Assembly (NCBI GenBank): GCA_964445815.1
Contig: CAYULW010000004.1
Coordinates: 372,001-436,000, forward strand
Length of the DNA: 64,000 nucleotides
Direction of reading: 5' to 3'
Source of the DNA: CAYULW01 sp964445815
GTDB lineage: Bacteria; Bacteroidota; Bacteroidia; Flavobacteriales_E; Vicingaceae
In this document: positions 27,501-34,670 of the stretch, in pieces
How the letters are laid out: every line of letters starts with the position of its first letter
How positions within the stretch are numbered: the stretch's first letter is position 1
The notes under the pieces: generated by a model
Databases searched by the model: none
What the model saw: the letters and a program-made list of their open reading frames with translations, nothing else
What the model was told of the DNA's origin: nothing
Made by a program: the position numbers and the translations under genes

Positions 27501-30007
27501 TTTTGCAGGGTTTCCGATTCTTCTGCCACCGATTTGCCTTCCAGAGCTTCTATCATGTTTTGCATGGCTTTGGAAACCGGGTTGTTGGCTGCAAAAGAAT
27601 GTTCCTCAAACAAGGCTTCGAACACCGGCTGGGTAATGATGTGTTGTGCCAGCATTTCCACTGCCTGCTCTTCGGTAATGCCGGGGTTTATATTTTTCTG
27701 TAAACCTTGTAAAAACAGATCAAAGGCTTTACGCTGTCCTTTTTTATTCTCAATGAGGTAGGTTATGCGTTCAATTTGTCGTTGTGCAATTTCTGCTACG
27801 TCCTTTGCCCATTGCTCCCAGTACCTTCGGTCGCCTACTTTTTTCACCATTTTGGCAAATACTACACCTTGCAACTTCTCAAACTGTATGGCGAGCTGGC
27901 GGTTAATGTCTTCATTGGCTTTGCCTTTCGCATCGTGCTCATCGGTTGCCAAAGCAATCGGGTTACCGTGTTCATCAAAAGAGTATTCCGGTCGCCCGAT
28001 CAGTACATTGTTGGGGCGTTTACGGTTCAGTTCAATTTTATTCACCATGGCATTAAAGCGGTCATCATGCGCACGTAAGGCATTCAATACCGTCCATACC
28101 ACAGCATAACGTTTGTTATCGTCCAGAGCCTTATCGGCCTCCACATCAGAAGGGACTACAATCGGAATAACAATGTAACCGTATTTTTTACCCGGCGATT
28201 TCCGCATTACCCGCCCAACCGATTGCACCACATCTACCTGCGAGTTACGGGCAGAGAGAAACAAAACGGAATCCAGGGAAGGTACATCAACCCCTTCGCT
28301 TAATACCCGCACATTGGTAATTACCCGGCATTCGTTTTCATCGGTATCTTCTTTTAACCATGCCAGCATCTGGTCTCGTTCCGGAGCTGCCATGGTACCG
28401 TCCATGTGTTTGGCATCTACACTTACCATTTCCGCCTTTTTCTTAGCAGGCAATTGATTCAGGTAAACATCGGTAGCGGTATTGTACGAGCTTTTAATTT
28501 TTTTGGAAGTAGCAATGTTAGAGCAGAAAGCAACTGCTCTTTTCATAGGAGCAGGGTCAATGGTTTTGGTTAAACCGTCGTCGCCTAGAAATTGCTTGGA
28601 AAGGGCGTTAATGGTCCCGATCAGTTTCGACATATCGTCCGTACCGATCTCTACTTCATCGCCGGCGATCATTTTTTGCACCGCGGGGGGCACATCCTTA
28701 TCATTCAGGGTAAGAATTAATACTTTGTAATCTGTCAGTAGTTTGTTCTCTACCGCTTCACCAAAACCAATGCGAAACATTTCTTCTCCATATAGTTTAG
28801 GATCATCCATAGAGCACAAAACAGCATCGGCCTGGGCTGCTTTACTTTTGCTGTTATCATCATACAAACGGGGGGTAGCAGTCATGTACAGCCGTTTTTT
28901 AGCTTTTATAAAACCGGCATCGTGCACTTTAGTAAAGGCAGATTCATCTTGCCCCGCTAAAGAAACCCCGGTGGTACGATGCGCTTCATCGCAAATGATG
29001 AGGTCAAATTCAGGATAACCGTTTTTAAGCAAAGTTTGCTGTGCCCGTGCAATTACTTCAATGGACTGGTAAGTAGAAAAAACGACAGTCATGCCTTTTT
29101 TTCCACTCTTTTTTATTTTTTCGAATTGTTCCAGTATGTAATCGGAATCGGTAGAGGCAGGGTAGGCAAGGTCTTTAATATGAAAACCATCGGCATCGGG
29201 GTTTTTTGTTTTTTGTTTACTGATGTCAGGGTCGGAGCAAATACAAATGGCGTTAATGTCTTCTTCGGCATCGGCGCTCCATTCGCGTAAACTTTGCCCC
29301 AATAGTGCAATCGAGGGTACCAGGAATAAGACCAGCCCTTTCTGCTGTGTTTCCTTTTCAGCAATGCGTAAAGCGGTAAAGGTTTTACCGGTACCACAGG
29401 CCATAATGAGCTTACCACGGTCGTTGGTTTTAAAATGTTCGTGGGTATGGTTCAGTGCTTTTTCCTGATGTAAACGCAGTATTTTTTTATCCAGCCGAGC
29501 TTTTGCACCGTGTATGCCTTCTTCGAGTTTATCCCAGTTTACCGGGGCATCCATTAAATTGTATAAGGTTAATCGGGAAACTGCCGGACTTTGATTGTTG
29601 ATGGCCTGCTCGGCATTACTGCCCCACCTTTTTCCGGTCGTATCTATCCATAGGCGATGGTGAAAGTGTACGGTTTTAAGGTCTTCGTTCTTAAAAGAAC
29701 GACTGGAAGTTGCAAGGAAACTATCTACGGCAGGTTTGTCAATCCGTGCACCTTCCTGATAGCATTTGCATTGAATAGCCCAATAATCGCCTCCATGTGT
29801 TAAAGCAACCAGGTCTATACCGGTGTCATTGCCTCCCAAATCAGCTTTGGCGGGAAAATCATTCCATAACCATACGTGTTTAAAATCTGAAGCATATTGC
29901 GGATCGGTTTGCAGGTAAGCCTGCATTAAACGCTCAAAACGGTCCCCTTTGTCTCTCTCAGAGAAGGCAATTTTCCGATATTTCTCCAGTATTTTTTTAA
30001 AACTCAT
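24575..30007 (-). CDS. Single-chain type ISP-like restriction-modification enzyme
   Basis: An 1810-residue protein combining all activities of an RM system. An Mrr-like nuclease domain lies at about 40-100 (GNDTGIDLVALT ... AIQCKCY). An SF2 translocase follows with Walker A MACGTGKT at about 202-209, DEAH near 340 and motif VI QSVGRVMRK near 595. A gamma-type N6-adenine methyltransferase comes next, with VLDPFTGTGTF near 911 and motif IV NPPY near 1030. The C-terminal third should hold the target-recognition domain. The architecture is that of LlaGI/LlaBIII-type enzymes. It is intact, with no frameshift. The stretch coding for the presumed recognition domain (about 25,790-26,340) is visibly richer in A and T than its flanks. 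Confidence 0.92.
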   Translation of the reverse strand: MSFKKILEKYRKIAFSERDKGDRFERLMQAYLQTDPQYASDFKHVWLWNDFPAKADLGGNDTGIDLVALTHGGDYWAIQCKCYQEGARIDKPAVDSFLATSSRSFKNEDLKTVHFHHRLWIDTTGKRWGSNAEQAINNQSPAVSRLTLYNLMDAPVNWDKLEEGIHGAKARLDKKILRLHQEKALNHTHEHFKTNDRGKLIMACGTGKTFTALRIAEKETQQKGLVLFLVPSIALLGQSLREWSADAEEDINAICICSDPDISKQKTKNPDADGFHIKDLAYPASTDSDYILEQFEKIKKSGKKGMTVVFSTYQSIEVIARAQQTLLKNGYPEFDLIICDEAHRTTGVSLAGQDESAFTKVHDAGFIKAKKRLYMTATPRLYDDNSKSKAAQADAVLCSMDDPKLYGEEMFRIGFGEAVENKLLTDYKVLILTLNDKDVPPAVQKMIAGDEVEIGTDDMSKLIGTINALSKQFLGDDGLTKTIDPAPMKRAVAFCSNIATSKKIKSSYNTATDVYLNQLPAKKKAEMVSVDAKHMDGTMAAPERDQMLAWLKEDTDENECRVITNVRVLSEGVDVPSLDSVLFLSARNSQVDVVQSVGRVMRKSPGKKYGYIVIPIVVPSDVEADKALDDNKRYAVVWTVLNALRAHDDRFNAMVNKIELNRKRPNNVLIGRPEYSFDEHGNPIALATDEHDAKGKANEDINRQLAIQFEKLQGVVFAKMVKKVGDRRYWEQWAKDVAEIAQRQIERITYLIENKKGQRKAFDLFLQGLQKNINPGITEEQAVEMLAQHIITQPVFEALFEEHSFAANNPVSKAMQNMIEALEGKSVAEESETLQKFYESVRRRADGIDNAKGKQSIIVELYNNFFAEAFTKLKDQLGIVYTPVEVVDFIIHSVNDVLKQEFGRSIADENIHVLDPFTGTGTFITRLLQSGLIPAKDLARKYRHELHANELVLLAYYIAAVNIEAAFHDQLQTELYDQGEKADIPYEAFRGMVLTDTFQLGESKEEALFSELFPENSLRLKAQKKGPIRVIMGNPPYSKGQKLANDNAQNEKYNKLDAKIASTYAKETKATNKNSLYDSYFRAFRWSTDRLDTKHGGVIAFVSNGAWLDGNSADGFRKSIEKEFTSIWVFNLRGNQRTSGELSRKEGGKIFGSGSRTPISITLLVKNPGVKKEKADIHYHDIGDYLSQKEKLKIIQNFRSIGNSQMKWKTLQPNAEGDWINQRNEVFDEFISLGEKGKGASKSVIFLDNFSNGLSTARDSWCYNSNKEKLEKNIRQSISFYNKQLEKFWKNNSKSNTLNQKKLVQLIKRKIDYDDNNFSWSDNPIFDIARKKSYEFNRNSIKIGLYRPFSKQLVYFNRNLNERVYQLQKLFPSSDFYNIVICVPGVGENKGFSTLITDCLPNKHLLAGMQCFPLYYYEESKKSSPTLFDGAAGEEKYIRRDGVSDFILERANKQYGLKRGKEGQINKEDIFYYVYGILHNPEYRETFANDLKKMLPRIPLVDEVGDFWQFSKAGRQLANLHINYEEIPPAKEVITFYDRIPQKSIEKSLSGKTLKDLNYRVHKMRFPKKGQQDTIIYNEQISITNIPEKAYEYVVNGKSAIEWIMERYQVKTDKNSGIKNDPNDWAKEVNNPRYILDLLLSIINVSVQTVEIIEGLPKLDFGIKKKTSKSKTDTLKFFKTENTPALLEADIKRIIKRHYQENSEFNSLGKAIAKSIESVANGEPGSIYFSDLQKIAKEENIELTKVLSLVGLLSNPEYGFMKQEFALIENNTSISSKEVYERLRKFFREKSITEKEWSDWAKKVLVKWKI

Positions 30008-30074
30008 TTCTTCTTAAATCATATATTTAAATGGAGAAGCAATTTCAAGAATTATTTCTTTTCAAGCGAATATA

Positions 30075-30404
30075 TTAGTTATCAATTTCAATAAGATCAT
30101 CATTGTCTTCATCAGGTTTTGGATACATCCACCACTTTTCAAACCTATTGATTGGAAAGTTGATTTTTTTATCAAAGTTGATTTTATACAGCTTGTCTCC
30201 ATTTGTATCCGGATCAGTAAATTCAATAGGATGGACCTCTATGGTTTCAGAATCTGGAATAGTTTCTTTTTTGTCTTCATACTCTTTCCTAGTTTGATGC
30301 ATGTGTTCTCCTGCTTCTTGAGTAGTTGCATACATTTTTGACTCTTTGTTTTTTTCAAAAAAATAACTGAGTTCACTAGTATGGTTTAATATTTTTCTTT
30401 TCAT
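30075..30404 (-). CDS. Small hypothetical protein in the defence island
   Basis: A 109-residue, highly charged soluble protein with two conserved-looking Trp residues (RFEKWWMYPKPDE near 88) and an acidic C-terminus. No domain was recognised. Its start overlaps the stop of the preceding nuclease-like gene by four bases, which supports it being real and co-expressed. The 67-base gap to the RM gene downstream shows no clear terminator. Confidence 0.6.
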   Translation of the reverse strand: MKRKILNHTSELSYFFEKNKESKMYATTQEAGEHMHQTRKEYEDKKETIPDSETIEVHPIEFTDPDTNGDKLYKINFDKKINFPINRFEKWWMYPKPDEDNDDLIEIDN

Positions 30405-31618
30405 GGATTTATTAATTTATGCCAAGCTTTATAACAGATAGACAAGTAATCACCTTCCTGATCCCATTTTAAAATTGCTTTCAATTTACTTTCGATTTTA
30501 GAGGATAAACCTATTTCTTCAAAACCGTCTAAAGGAAAATGAATGTAAAAAAGATGATGTTGATGTTTAAAGGATTGATTATCATTTGCTAATTGAATGC
30601 AGTCGGACGCACTGATCTGTGTTTTGATAGTTTGTAACAATTGCGGCCCTTTTGACACTTTTTTATGCCCATATAACTCAAAGATGCATTCAAATTTGCT
30701 GTGATAGCGTAAGCGATTCAGATCAACCCAAAAACGAAAGTCGCCAGCACCGGATGGCATGTTTTTGTCTTCCCAATCAAAATAGAAATGTTTTGATCGG
30801 CTTGTGTTGGTGGTTTCTGAATAATAGTTCATTTGGTTAAACGCTTCGCTTACTTCTTCATTTAAATAAGTGAGTAATTGTTCATTCATTTTGATGACTT
30901 CTTCCACATTTTTACGGTGCTTATGAAAAGCAGTGAGTTGTTGGGCGAGCTGATTTTTTTGCATGGGAGATTGGTATAGACTGTTAATGTTTAAAAAGTA
31001 TTCTTTAAGAAATAAAAGGTGGCGACTATCCGCCTCTTCAAAATAGAGTGGAAGGTTGGATTTGATCTTTTCGACATATTTCTGATGGGTAATGTTTATA
31101 AAGCGATGTTTGTCATTTAACTGAAGCAGATTGGAGTCAACTTCCCAAGGGCTTAATACGATGCCCACTTTTCCTAAGGCTTTTATAGACTGCCAATAAT
31201 CGTTTAAGTCGTTACCATGAAGGTGATGATGAATCTTGTTCTCAATGATTATGGCCCAATCCGGCAATAGATTTTCTTTGGGTTGGTCGGAGTTATCTTC
31301 TTTATCAAAGTCACTAATGATTAGTAAATCAATTCTACCTTTAGCTGTGCTGTATTCTCTGAATACCTGAAAAGAGGATTCAAAAACGGAGCGGTCAAAC
31401 TCTGAATCACTTGTTTGCTCTTCTATGCAGTCCAGTATACTATCAATAAACAGCCGTTTCATCTGATGTTCTTCTGTATCATTTAAATAAAACGCCAGAA
31501 AATTGCTGTTCACGTTTTCCCAATTGGGATAACCGGAAATGTCAAAGATGTTTTTTGAACGAACTTCTGCTTGAGGTAGTTCTTCTAAAAAGGTATTGAT
31601 CCAGTCTAAGTCAAGCAT
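30401..31618 (-). CDS. PD-(D/E)XK nuclease superfamily protein (PDDEXK_4-like)
   Basis: A 405-residue protein. The N-terminal NIFDISGYPNWENVNSNFLA block and the core RIDLLIISDFDKED ... DWAIIIENKIHHHLHGNDL (about residues 100-140) give the D ... E-N-K active-site pattern of PDDEXK_4 proteins, which often have Glu-Asn-Lys instead of Glu-x-Lys. The C-terminal half looks alpha/beta without a recognised motif. Such proteins are common in phage-defence and mobile regions but their targets are unknown. It is coupled to the small downstream gene and lies six bases after the DUF4268 gene. Confidence 0.8.
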   Translation of the reverse strand: MLDLDWINTFLEELPQAEVRSKNIFDISGYPNWENVNSNFLAFYLNDTEEHQMKRLFIDSILDCIEEQTSDSEFDRSVFESSFQVFREYSTAKGRIDLLIISDFDKEDNSDQPKENLLPDWAIIIENKIHHHLHGNDLNDYWQSIKALGKVGIVLSPWEVDSNLLQLNDKHRFINITHQKYVEKIKSNLPLYFEEADSRHLLFLKEYFLNINSLYQSPMQKNQLAQQLTAFHKHRKNVEEVIKMNEQLLTYLNEEVSEAFNQMNYYSETTNTSRSKHFYFDWEDKNMPSGAGDFRFWVDLNRLRYHSKFECIFELYGHKKVSKGPQLLQTIKTQISASDCIQLANDNQSFKHQHHLFYIHFPLDGFEEIGLSSKIESKLKAILKWDQEGDYLSICYKAWHKLINP

Positions 31619-31624
31619 TCTTAC

Positions 31625-32539
31625 CTAGTATTTATTGAACGTGTCTTGCATGGAAACGGCTGTTTCGGCTATCCATTGGAAAAACTCTGTCCATTTGACT
31701 CTTTTTGTAAAATCGCCTTTTCTTACATTCTTTATTCGACTGGCTTTCTTTTCAGGCAATTCCATCCAATCCAATGAGCCGACTTCACTTTCAATTTGAA
31801 GTTTATTGTTTAAGAAGTTTTGATAAGTTTCCAATGAATCGGGTATGTAGATTTCACAAGCCAATTCTTTTTTCTGTGAGTTAATGGTGAGTTCAATGTA
31901 ACAATCGGATCGTCCTATGGCCACGGAATACCAATGTTGGGGGCTTGCCTTTCTCAATCTTAAGTTGAACCCGTTTGCAGTTGCATACTCTTTAAAAGTT
32001 TCCCAAAATTCCAATTGAAGCTTTTTTGTCGGACTGAGTTCTTGGCTTTGTGAAGACTTCTTTACTGCCTTACTCCAGTTATTAGGCTTAGCAACGATGT
32101 GAAATTTAGGAGCAGATGCAGAGTCGCCAATCTGCCATACTTCCATGCGAATGGCAAAGAAGTTGATTTTTTCATCTGTATTGTCGTTTAACCAGAGAAT
32201 AGCTTGTTCGTGTTCTTCCAAAACCTCTTTCACGATCCAAATGATGATTTCTGCATCCAAACCGGAGGCATAGGTAATTAGCTTTCCTAAATGGTCATGA
32301 TCTGTCCTTTCCAGTTGGTTCTCAATAATCACTTTTCTGCTTGTACTGCCTTCTTCGGCATAAATATCAACATTGAACCTGCCAACATTGTATTCGGTTT
32401 CTATCAGGCTGAGTTCAATGTTGATTTCTTCACTTAACAGGTCTAAGTTTTCCGGCTTAGCCAACCAGTTGGTAAAGTTGATGGCTTCATGTTTCCATAT
32501 TTCACGTAAGTTGACTTGTTTGAGTGTTCCTAGTTTCAT
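31625..32539 (-). CDS. DUF4268-domain protein with nuclease-like N-terminus
   Basis: A 304-residue protein. The first part (FTNWLAKPENLDLLSEE ... VDIYAEEGSTSRKVIIENQLERTDHDHLGKLITYA) is the characteristic Asp ... Ile-Glu-Asn-Gln nuclease-fold core that precedes DUF4268, and the C-terminal part (about 165-290) matches the DUF4268 pattern with FWETFKEYA and the RKASPQHWYSVAIG segment. Function is not established; proteins of this type are frequent beside RM systems. It lies 11 bases after the HEPN-type gene on the same strand. Confidence 0.82.
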   Translation of the reverse strand: MKLGTLKQVNLREIWKHEAINFTNWLAKPENLDLLSEEINIELSLIETEYNVGRFNVDIYAEEGSTSRKVIIENQLERTDHDHLGKLITYASGLDAEIIIWIVKEVLEEHEQAILWLNDNTDEKINFFAIRMEVWQIGDSASAPKFHIVAKPNNWSKAVKKSSQSQELSPTKKLQLEFWETFKEYATANGFNLRLRKASPQHWYSVAIGRSDCYIELTINSQKKELACEIYIPDSLETYQNFLNNKLQIESEVGSLDWMELPEKKASRIKNVRKGDFTKRVKWTEFFQWIAETAVSMQDTFNKY

Positions 32540-32550
32540 TTTTTAATTTA

Positions 32551-33288
32551 TTAATGCTCTGTTTCTCTAATGTTAGCTTCTTCAACTCTTAAGTCTATTT
32601 CTTTGAGTAAAATCTCAAAGTATTCATGGACTAATTCTATGAAACCCATTAAAAAGGGGACTTCTATGTACCACTTGTAATTAGGGAATTCTTTGAAAGC
32701 TGATGTATTGACAATTCTTAATCCTTCAATGTATTTAAATTCCTCATATTCTTTATTGGTCAATTTGCCTTGCCCATTGGTGTGTGCAACTTTGTTTCTT
32801 ACCCTTTGATAAGTTCTGATCTTAGAAATGATGACCTGTGATTTTGTTGTATTAACTAAAGCTACTTTTTTTAGGTAGTTGGTATAACGTTCAAAAGCTT
32901 TTCTTGAGTTCAGTTCTTTAAAATGTTTGTCGGGTCTAAGTTTACGATGTGTTTCTTGGCAAATTTGGTTGAGCATATTTTCAAAGAATGAGGAAATAGC
33001 CATTAGGCTAGCATTTCTCAATACATATTTCAATTGATATAGTGTAATATCAATATTTCCATATATATGGCCAATATAACTTGGTTTATCTTCTTCTCTA
33101 AGTGATTGGAGATCTACATCTTTTTTTAAGGCCTCTTCATGTTCCAGCTTTCTTTTAATGAGAATATCTTCATTAGAATCAATTGCCAATCTGAGAACTT
33201 TTAAGCTATCGTTAATTTCAAATTCTAACCATTGTAGCTCTATCCATTTGTATTTAGGAGGAATGGGAGTGAAGTCTAATGTTATCAT
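32551..33288 (-). CDS. HEPN-domain-like protein, first gene of the defence island
   Basis: A 245-residue mostly helical protein. YQRVRNKVAHTNGQG near residue 165 contains the R-x4-H motif (RNKVAH) that forms the catalytic centre of HEPN ribonucleases, preceded by a helix with ISSFFENMLNQICQETHRK. HEPN proteins cleave RNA or serve as toxins in RM-associated and abortive-infection systems. Whether this copy is active is unknown. It is the promoter-proximal gene of a nine-gene minus-strand run ending at 22495. Confidence 0.65.
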   Translation of the reverse strand: MITLDFTPIPPKYKWIELQWLEFEINDSLKVLRLAIDSNEDILIKRKLEHEEALKKDVDLQSLREEDKPSYIGHIYGNIDITLYQLKYVLRNASLMAISSFFENMLNQICQETHRKLRPDKHFKELNSRKAFERYTNYLKKVALVNTTKSQVIISKIRTYQRVRNKVAHTNGQGKLTNKEYEEFKYIEGLRIVNTSAFKEFPNYKWYIEVPFLMGFIELVHEYFEILLKEIDLRVEEANIRETEH

Positions 33289-33430
33289 TTGATTGCATGA
33301 TTTGATCGTCTTAAAAGTAAAAATTATTACCCAATTGTTAAAAAATCCTTATCTCAAACAAGAAAACGCCCCTTTTGTGCGTTGAATTATAGATTGTTAT
33401 GTGGTACCTGTAACAACGTTAAGAACAAAA

Positions 33431-33437
33431 AGGAGGT
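33431..33437 (+). promoter_or_regulatory. Strong Shine-Dalgarno site for the HU-family gene
   Basis: AGGAGGT lies seven bases before the ATG at 33445. Such a full anti-16S match is unusual among genes in this window, most of which have A-rich upstream regions. A decoy ATG at 33438 runs into a stop after four codons, confirming the start at 33445. Confidence 0.75.
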
Positions 33438-33444
33438 ATGAATT

Positions 33445-33828
33445 ATGATTAAGTACAAAGTTATTCCGAGAAAGAATCCCCAAGATCGAACATTAGATCC
33501 GAAGTATTATGTCATTCCCGTGAACTCAGGTGTGATTAGACTCGACGATCTGGCGGCTTTGATCAGTGACGGAAGTACGGTGCGTCAGGCCGATGTGTAT
33601 GCCGTATTGGTGGGCATGGTGAATGCCATCAGCAAGCAATTGGCCGAGGGCAAAATTGTTAAGCTGGATAAGCTGGGCAGTTTCAGCATTGGCCTCAATT
33701 CTGAGGGCGTGGAGAGAGAAGAGGAAGCCGGTGCGCATCAAATCAAGCGCAGCAAGATCCGCTATCGCCCTGCGGCGGGCTTAAGGAATCTGTTAAAGAC
33801 CTTAAGCTTTAGCAAAGCCAAGAGTTGA
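33445..33828 (+). CDS. HU/IHF-family DNA-binding protein
   Basis: A 127-residue nucleoid-type protein. The Bacteroidota HU-like form is longer than E. coli HU and begins with a beta segment (IKYKVIPRKNPQDRTLDPKYY); the HU fold follows with VYAVLVGMVNAISKQLAEGKIVKLDKLGSF near residues 52-82 and a basic arm region IKRSKIRYRPAAGLRNLL. It bends or packages DNA. It has a strong ribosome-binding site and a perfect terminator, as expected for an abundant monocistronic product. Confidence 0.9.
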   Translation: MIKYKVIPRKNPQDRTLDPKYYVIPVNSGVIRLDDLAALISDGSTVRQADVYAVLVGMVNAISKQLAEGKIVKLDKLGSFSIGLNSEGVEREEEAGAHQIKRSKIRYRPAAGLRNLLKTLSFSKAKS

Positions 33829-33859
33829 GTACTCTGAAGGGTTCAGAACCCCAACCAAA

Positions 33860-33888
33860 CCCGATGCGTACGCATCGGGTCTTTTTTT
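33860..33888 (+). terminator. Rho-independent terminator of the HU gene
   Basis: CCCGATGCG and CGCATCGGG form a perfect 9-bp stem around TA, followed after two bases by seven T. It lies about 30 bases past the stop codon. Confidence 0.93.
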
Positions 33889-33889
33889 G

Positions 33890-33955
33890 TCACGTGATAA
33901 AGACTTGTTCATCACGTGTTAAGCGTTCATTCATCACGTGATGAGTGATTGTTTG
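33890..33955. repeat. Tandem 22-bp repeat with CACGTG cores
   Basis: Units start at 33890, 33912 and 33934, exactly 22 bases apart. Each begins TCACGTG and the first two end TTCA. The third core lies in the 14-bp perfect palindrome TCATCACGTGATGA (33931-33944). A degenerate fourth unit may follow. The spacing is close to two helical turns, which is typical for arrayed protein-binding sites. Confidence 0.75.
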
Positions 33956-33979
33956 TTCAGTGATGGGTAAGAGCCGTTC

Positions 33980-34200
33980 GAGTGATTTCGAAGAAATTGT
34001 ACCGAGAACGCGAATAAGGTATTGATAATTAATATTTTATTCAAAAGCCTTCTCGATACGACCTCCGGTCACTCGAAGTGCTTTTGGGAGTGATTTCGAA
34101 GAAATTGTATCGAGAACTGCGGATAAGGTATTGATAATCAATTTTTTTATTCAAAAGCCTTCTCGATACGACCTCCGGTCACTCGAAGTGCTTTTGGGAG
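33980..34200. repeat. Two tandem copies of a 108-110-bp element plus a fragment
   Basis: Copy one (33980-34087) and copy two (34088-34200) share GAGTGATTTCGAAGAAATTG at the left and, at the right, CTTCTCGATACGACC and GGTCACTCGAAGTGC separated by two bases. The left part has an ATTTC/GAAAT stem and the right a GACC/GGTC stem. A partial third right end (GTCACTTGAAGTGCTTTTGG) follows at 34211-34230. No open frame is carried. Confidence 0.85.
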
Positions 34201-34267
34201 AGATTTGGGGGTCACTTGAAGTGCTTTTGGAGTGGATCAAGAGCTAGGTTTTTCCTATTTTTATGCT

Positions 34268-34555
34268 ATGCCAAACTACATGTACATTCTTCTATGTGCC
34301 AATGATTGCTATTACACCGGAAGTACCAAAGACCTGGATCGCAGGTTATCTCAACACAGAGCGGGGGAAGGCGCCAATTACACAAGAAAGCATGCGCCGG
34401 TCGAATTGGTTTATTATGAGGAGTTTGCGCGCATTGATCACGCTTTTTTCAGAGAGCATCAGGTCAAGAAATGGAGCCGTAAAAAGAAAGAAGCATTGAT
34501 CAAGGGACGGCATGAATTGATTTCTCAGTATGCCAAGAAAGTGTTTAAAAGATAA
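34268..34555 (+). CDS. GIY-YIG endonuclease domain protein, UPF0213 type
   Basis: A 95-residue protein, about the normal length for the YhbQ/UPF0213 group. It starts PNYMYILLCANDCYYTGSTKDLDRRLSQHR, which supplies the two GIY-YIG-like tripeptides and the catalytic arginine, and has the metal-binding glutamate in the following YYEEF/FREHQVKKWSRKKK region. The family may act in DNA repair; no target is known. The open frame begins at 34232 but the family start is the ATG at 34268. It is surrounded on both sides by repeat elements. Confidence 0.9.
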   Translation: MPNYMYILLCANDCYYTGSTKDLDRRLSQHRAGEGANYTRKHAPVELVYYEEFARIDHAFFREHQVKKWSRKKKEALIKGRHELISQYAKKVFKR

Positions 34556-34574
34556 GTGCGGTTTCTGAACGTGG

Positions 34575-34666
34575 AAAAGGCCTTCGAGTGTCAGGCCTCT
34601 TCTCGGTACATCCTGATTTCATCAGGACACTCGAAGCACGGCCTGAAGGTATCGAGAAGGCCTTTT
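34575..34666. repeat. Large compound palindromic element, copy 1
   Basis: Outer arms AAAAGGCCTTC ... TCAGGCC and GGCCTGA ... GAAGGCCTTTT pair, and an inner hairpin TCCTGAT-TTC-ATCAGGA sits in the middle, with CTTCTCGGTAC and ACTCGAAGC on its shoulders. It lies between the convergent GIY-YIG and lipoprotein genes and could act as a bidirectional terminator. A second copy is at 36187-36276. Confidence 0.8.
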
Positions 34667-34670
34667 CAGC

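Noticed and set aside
27380..28109. Several plus-strand frames within the RM gene
   Set aside because: Shadows of the 1810-residue gene in other frames; no start signals or motifs.
24575..33288. Prophage or conjugative element
   Set aside because: No integrase, capsid, terminase, portal or conjugation gene was seen; the content is that of a defence island.
33890..34200. CRISPR array
   Set aside because: Repeats are adjacent without unique spacers of constant length and there are no cas genes.
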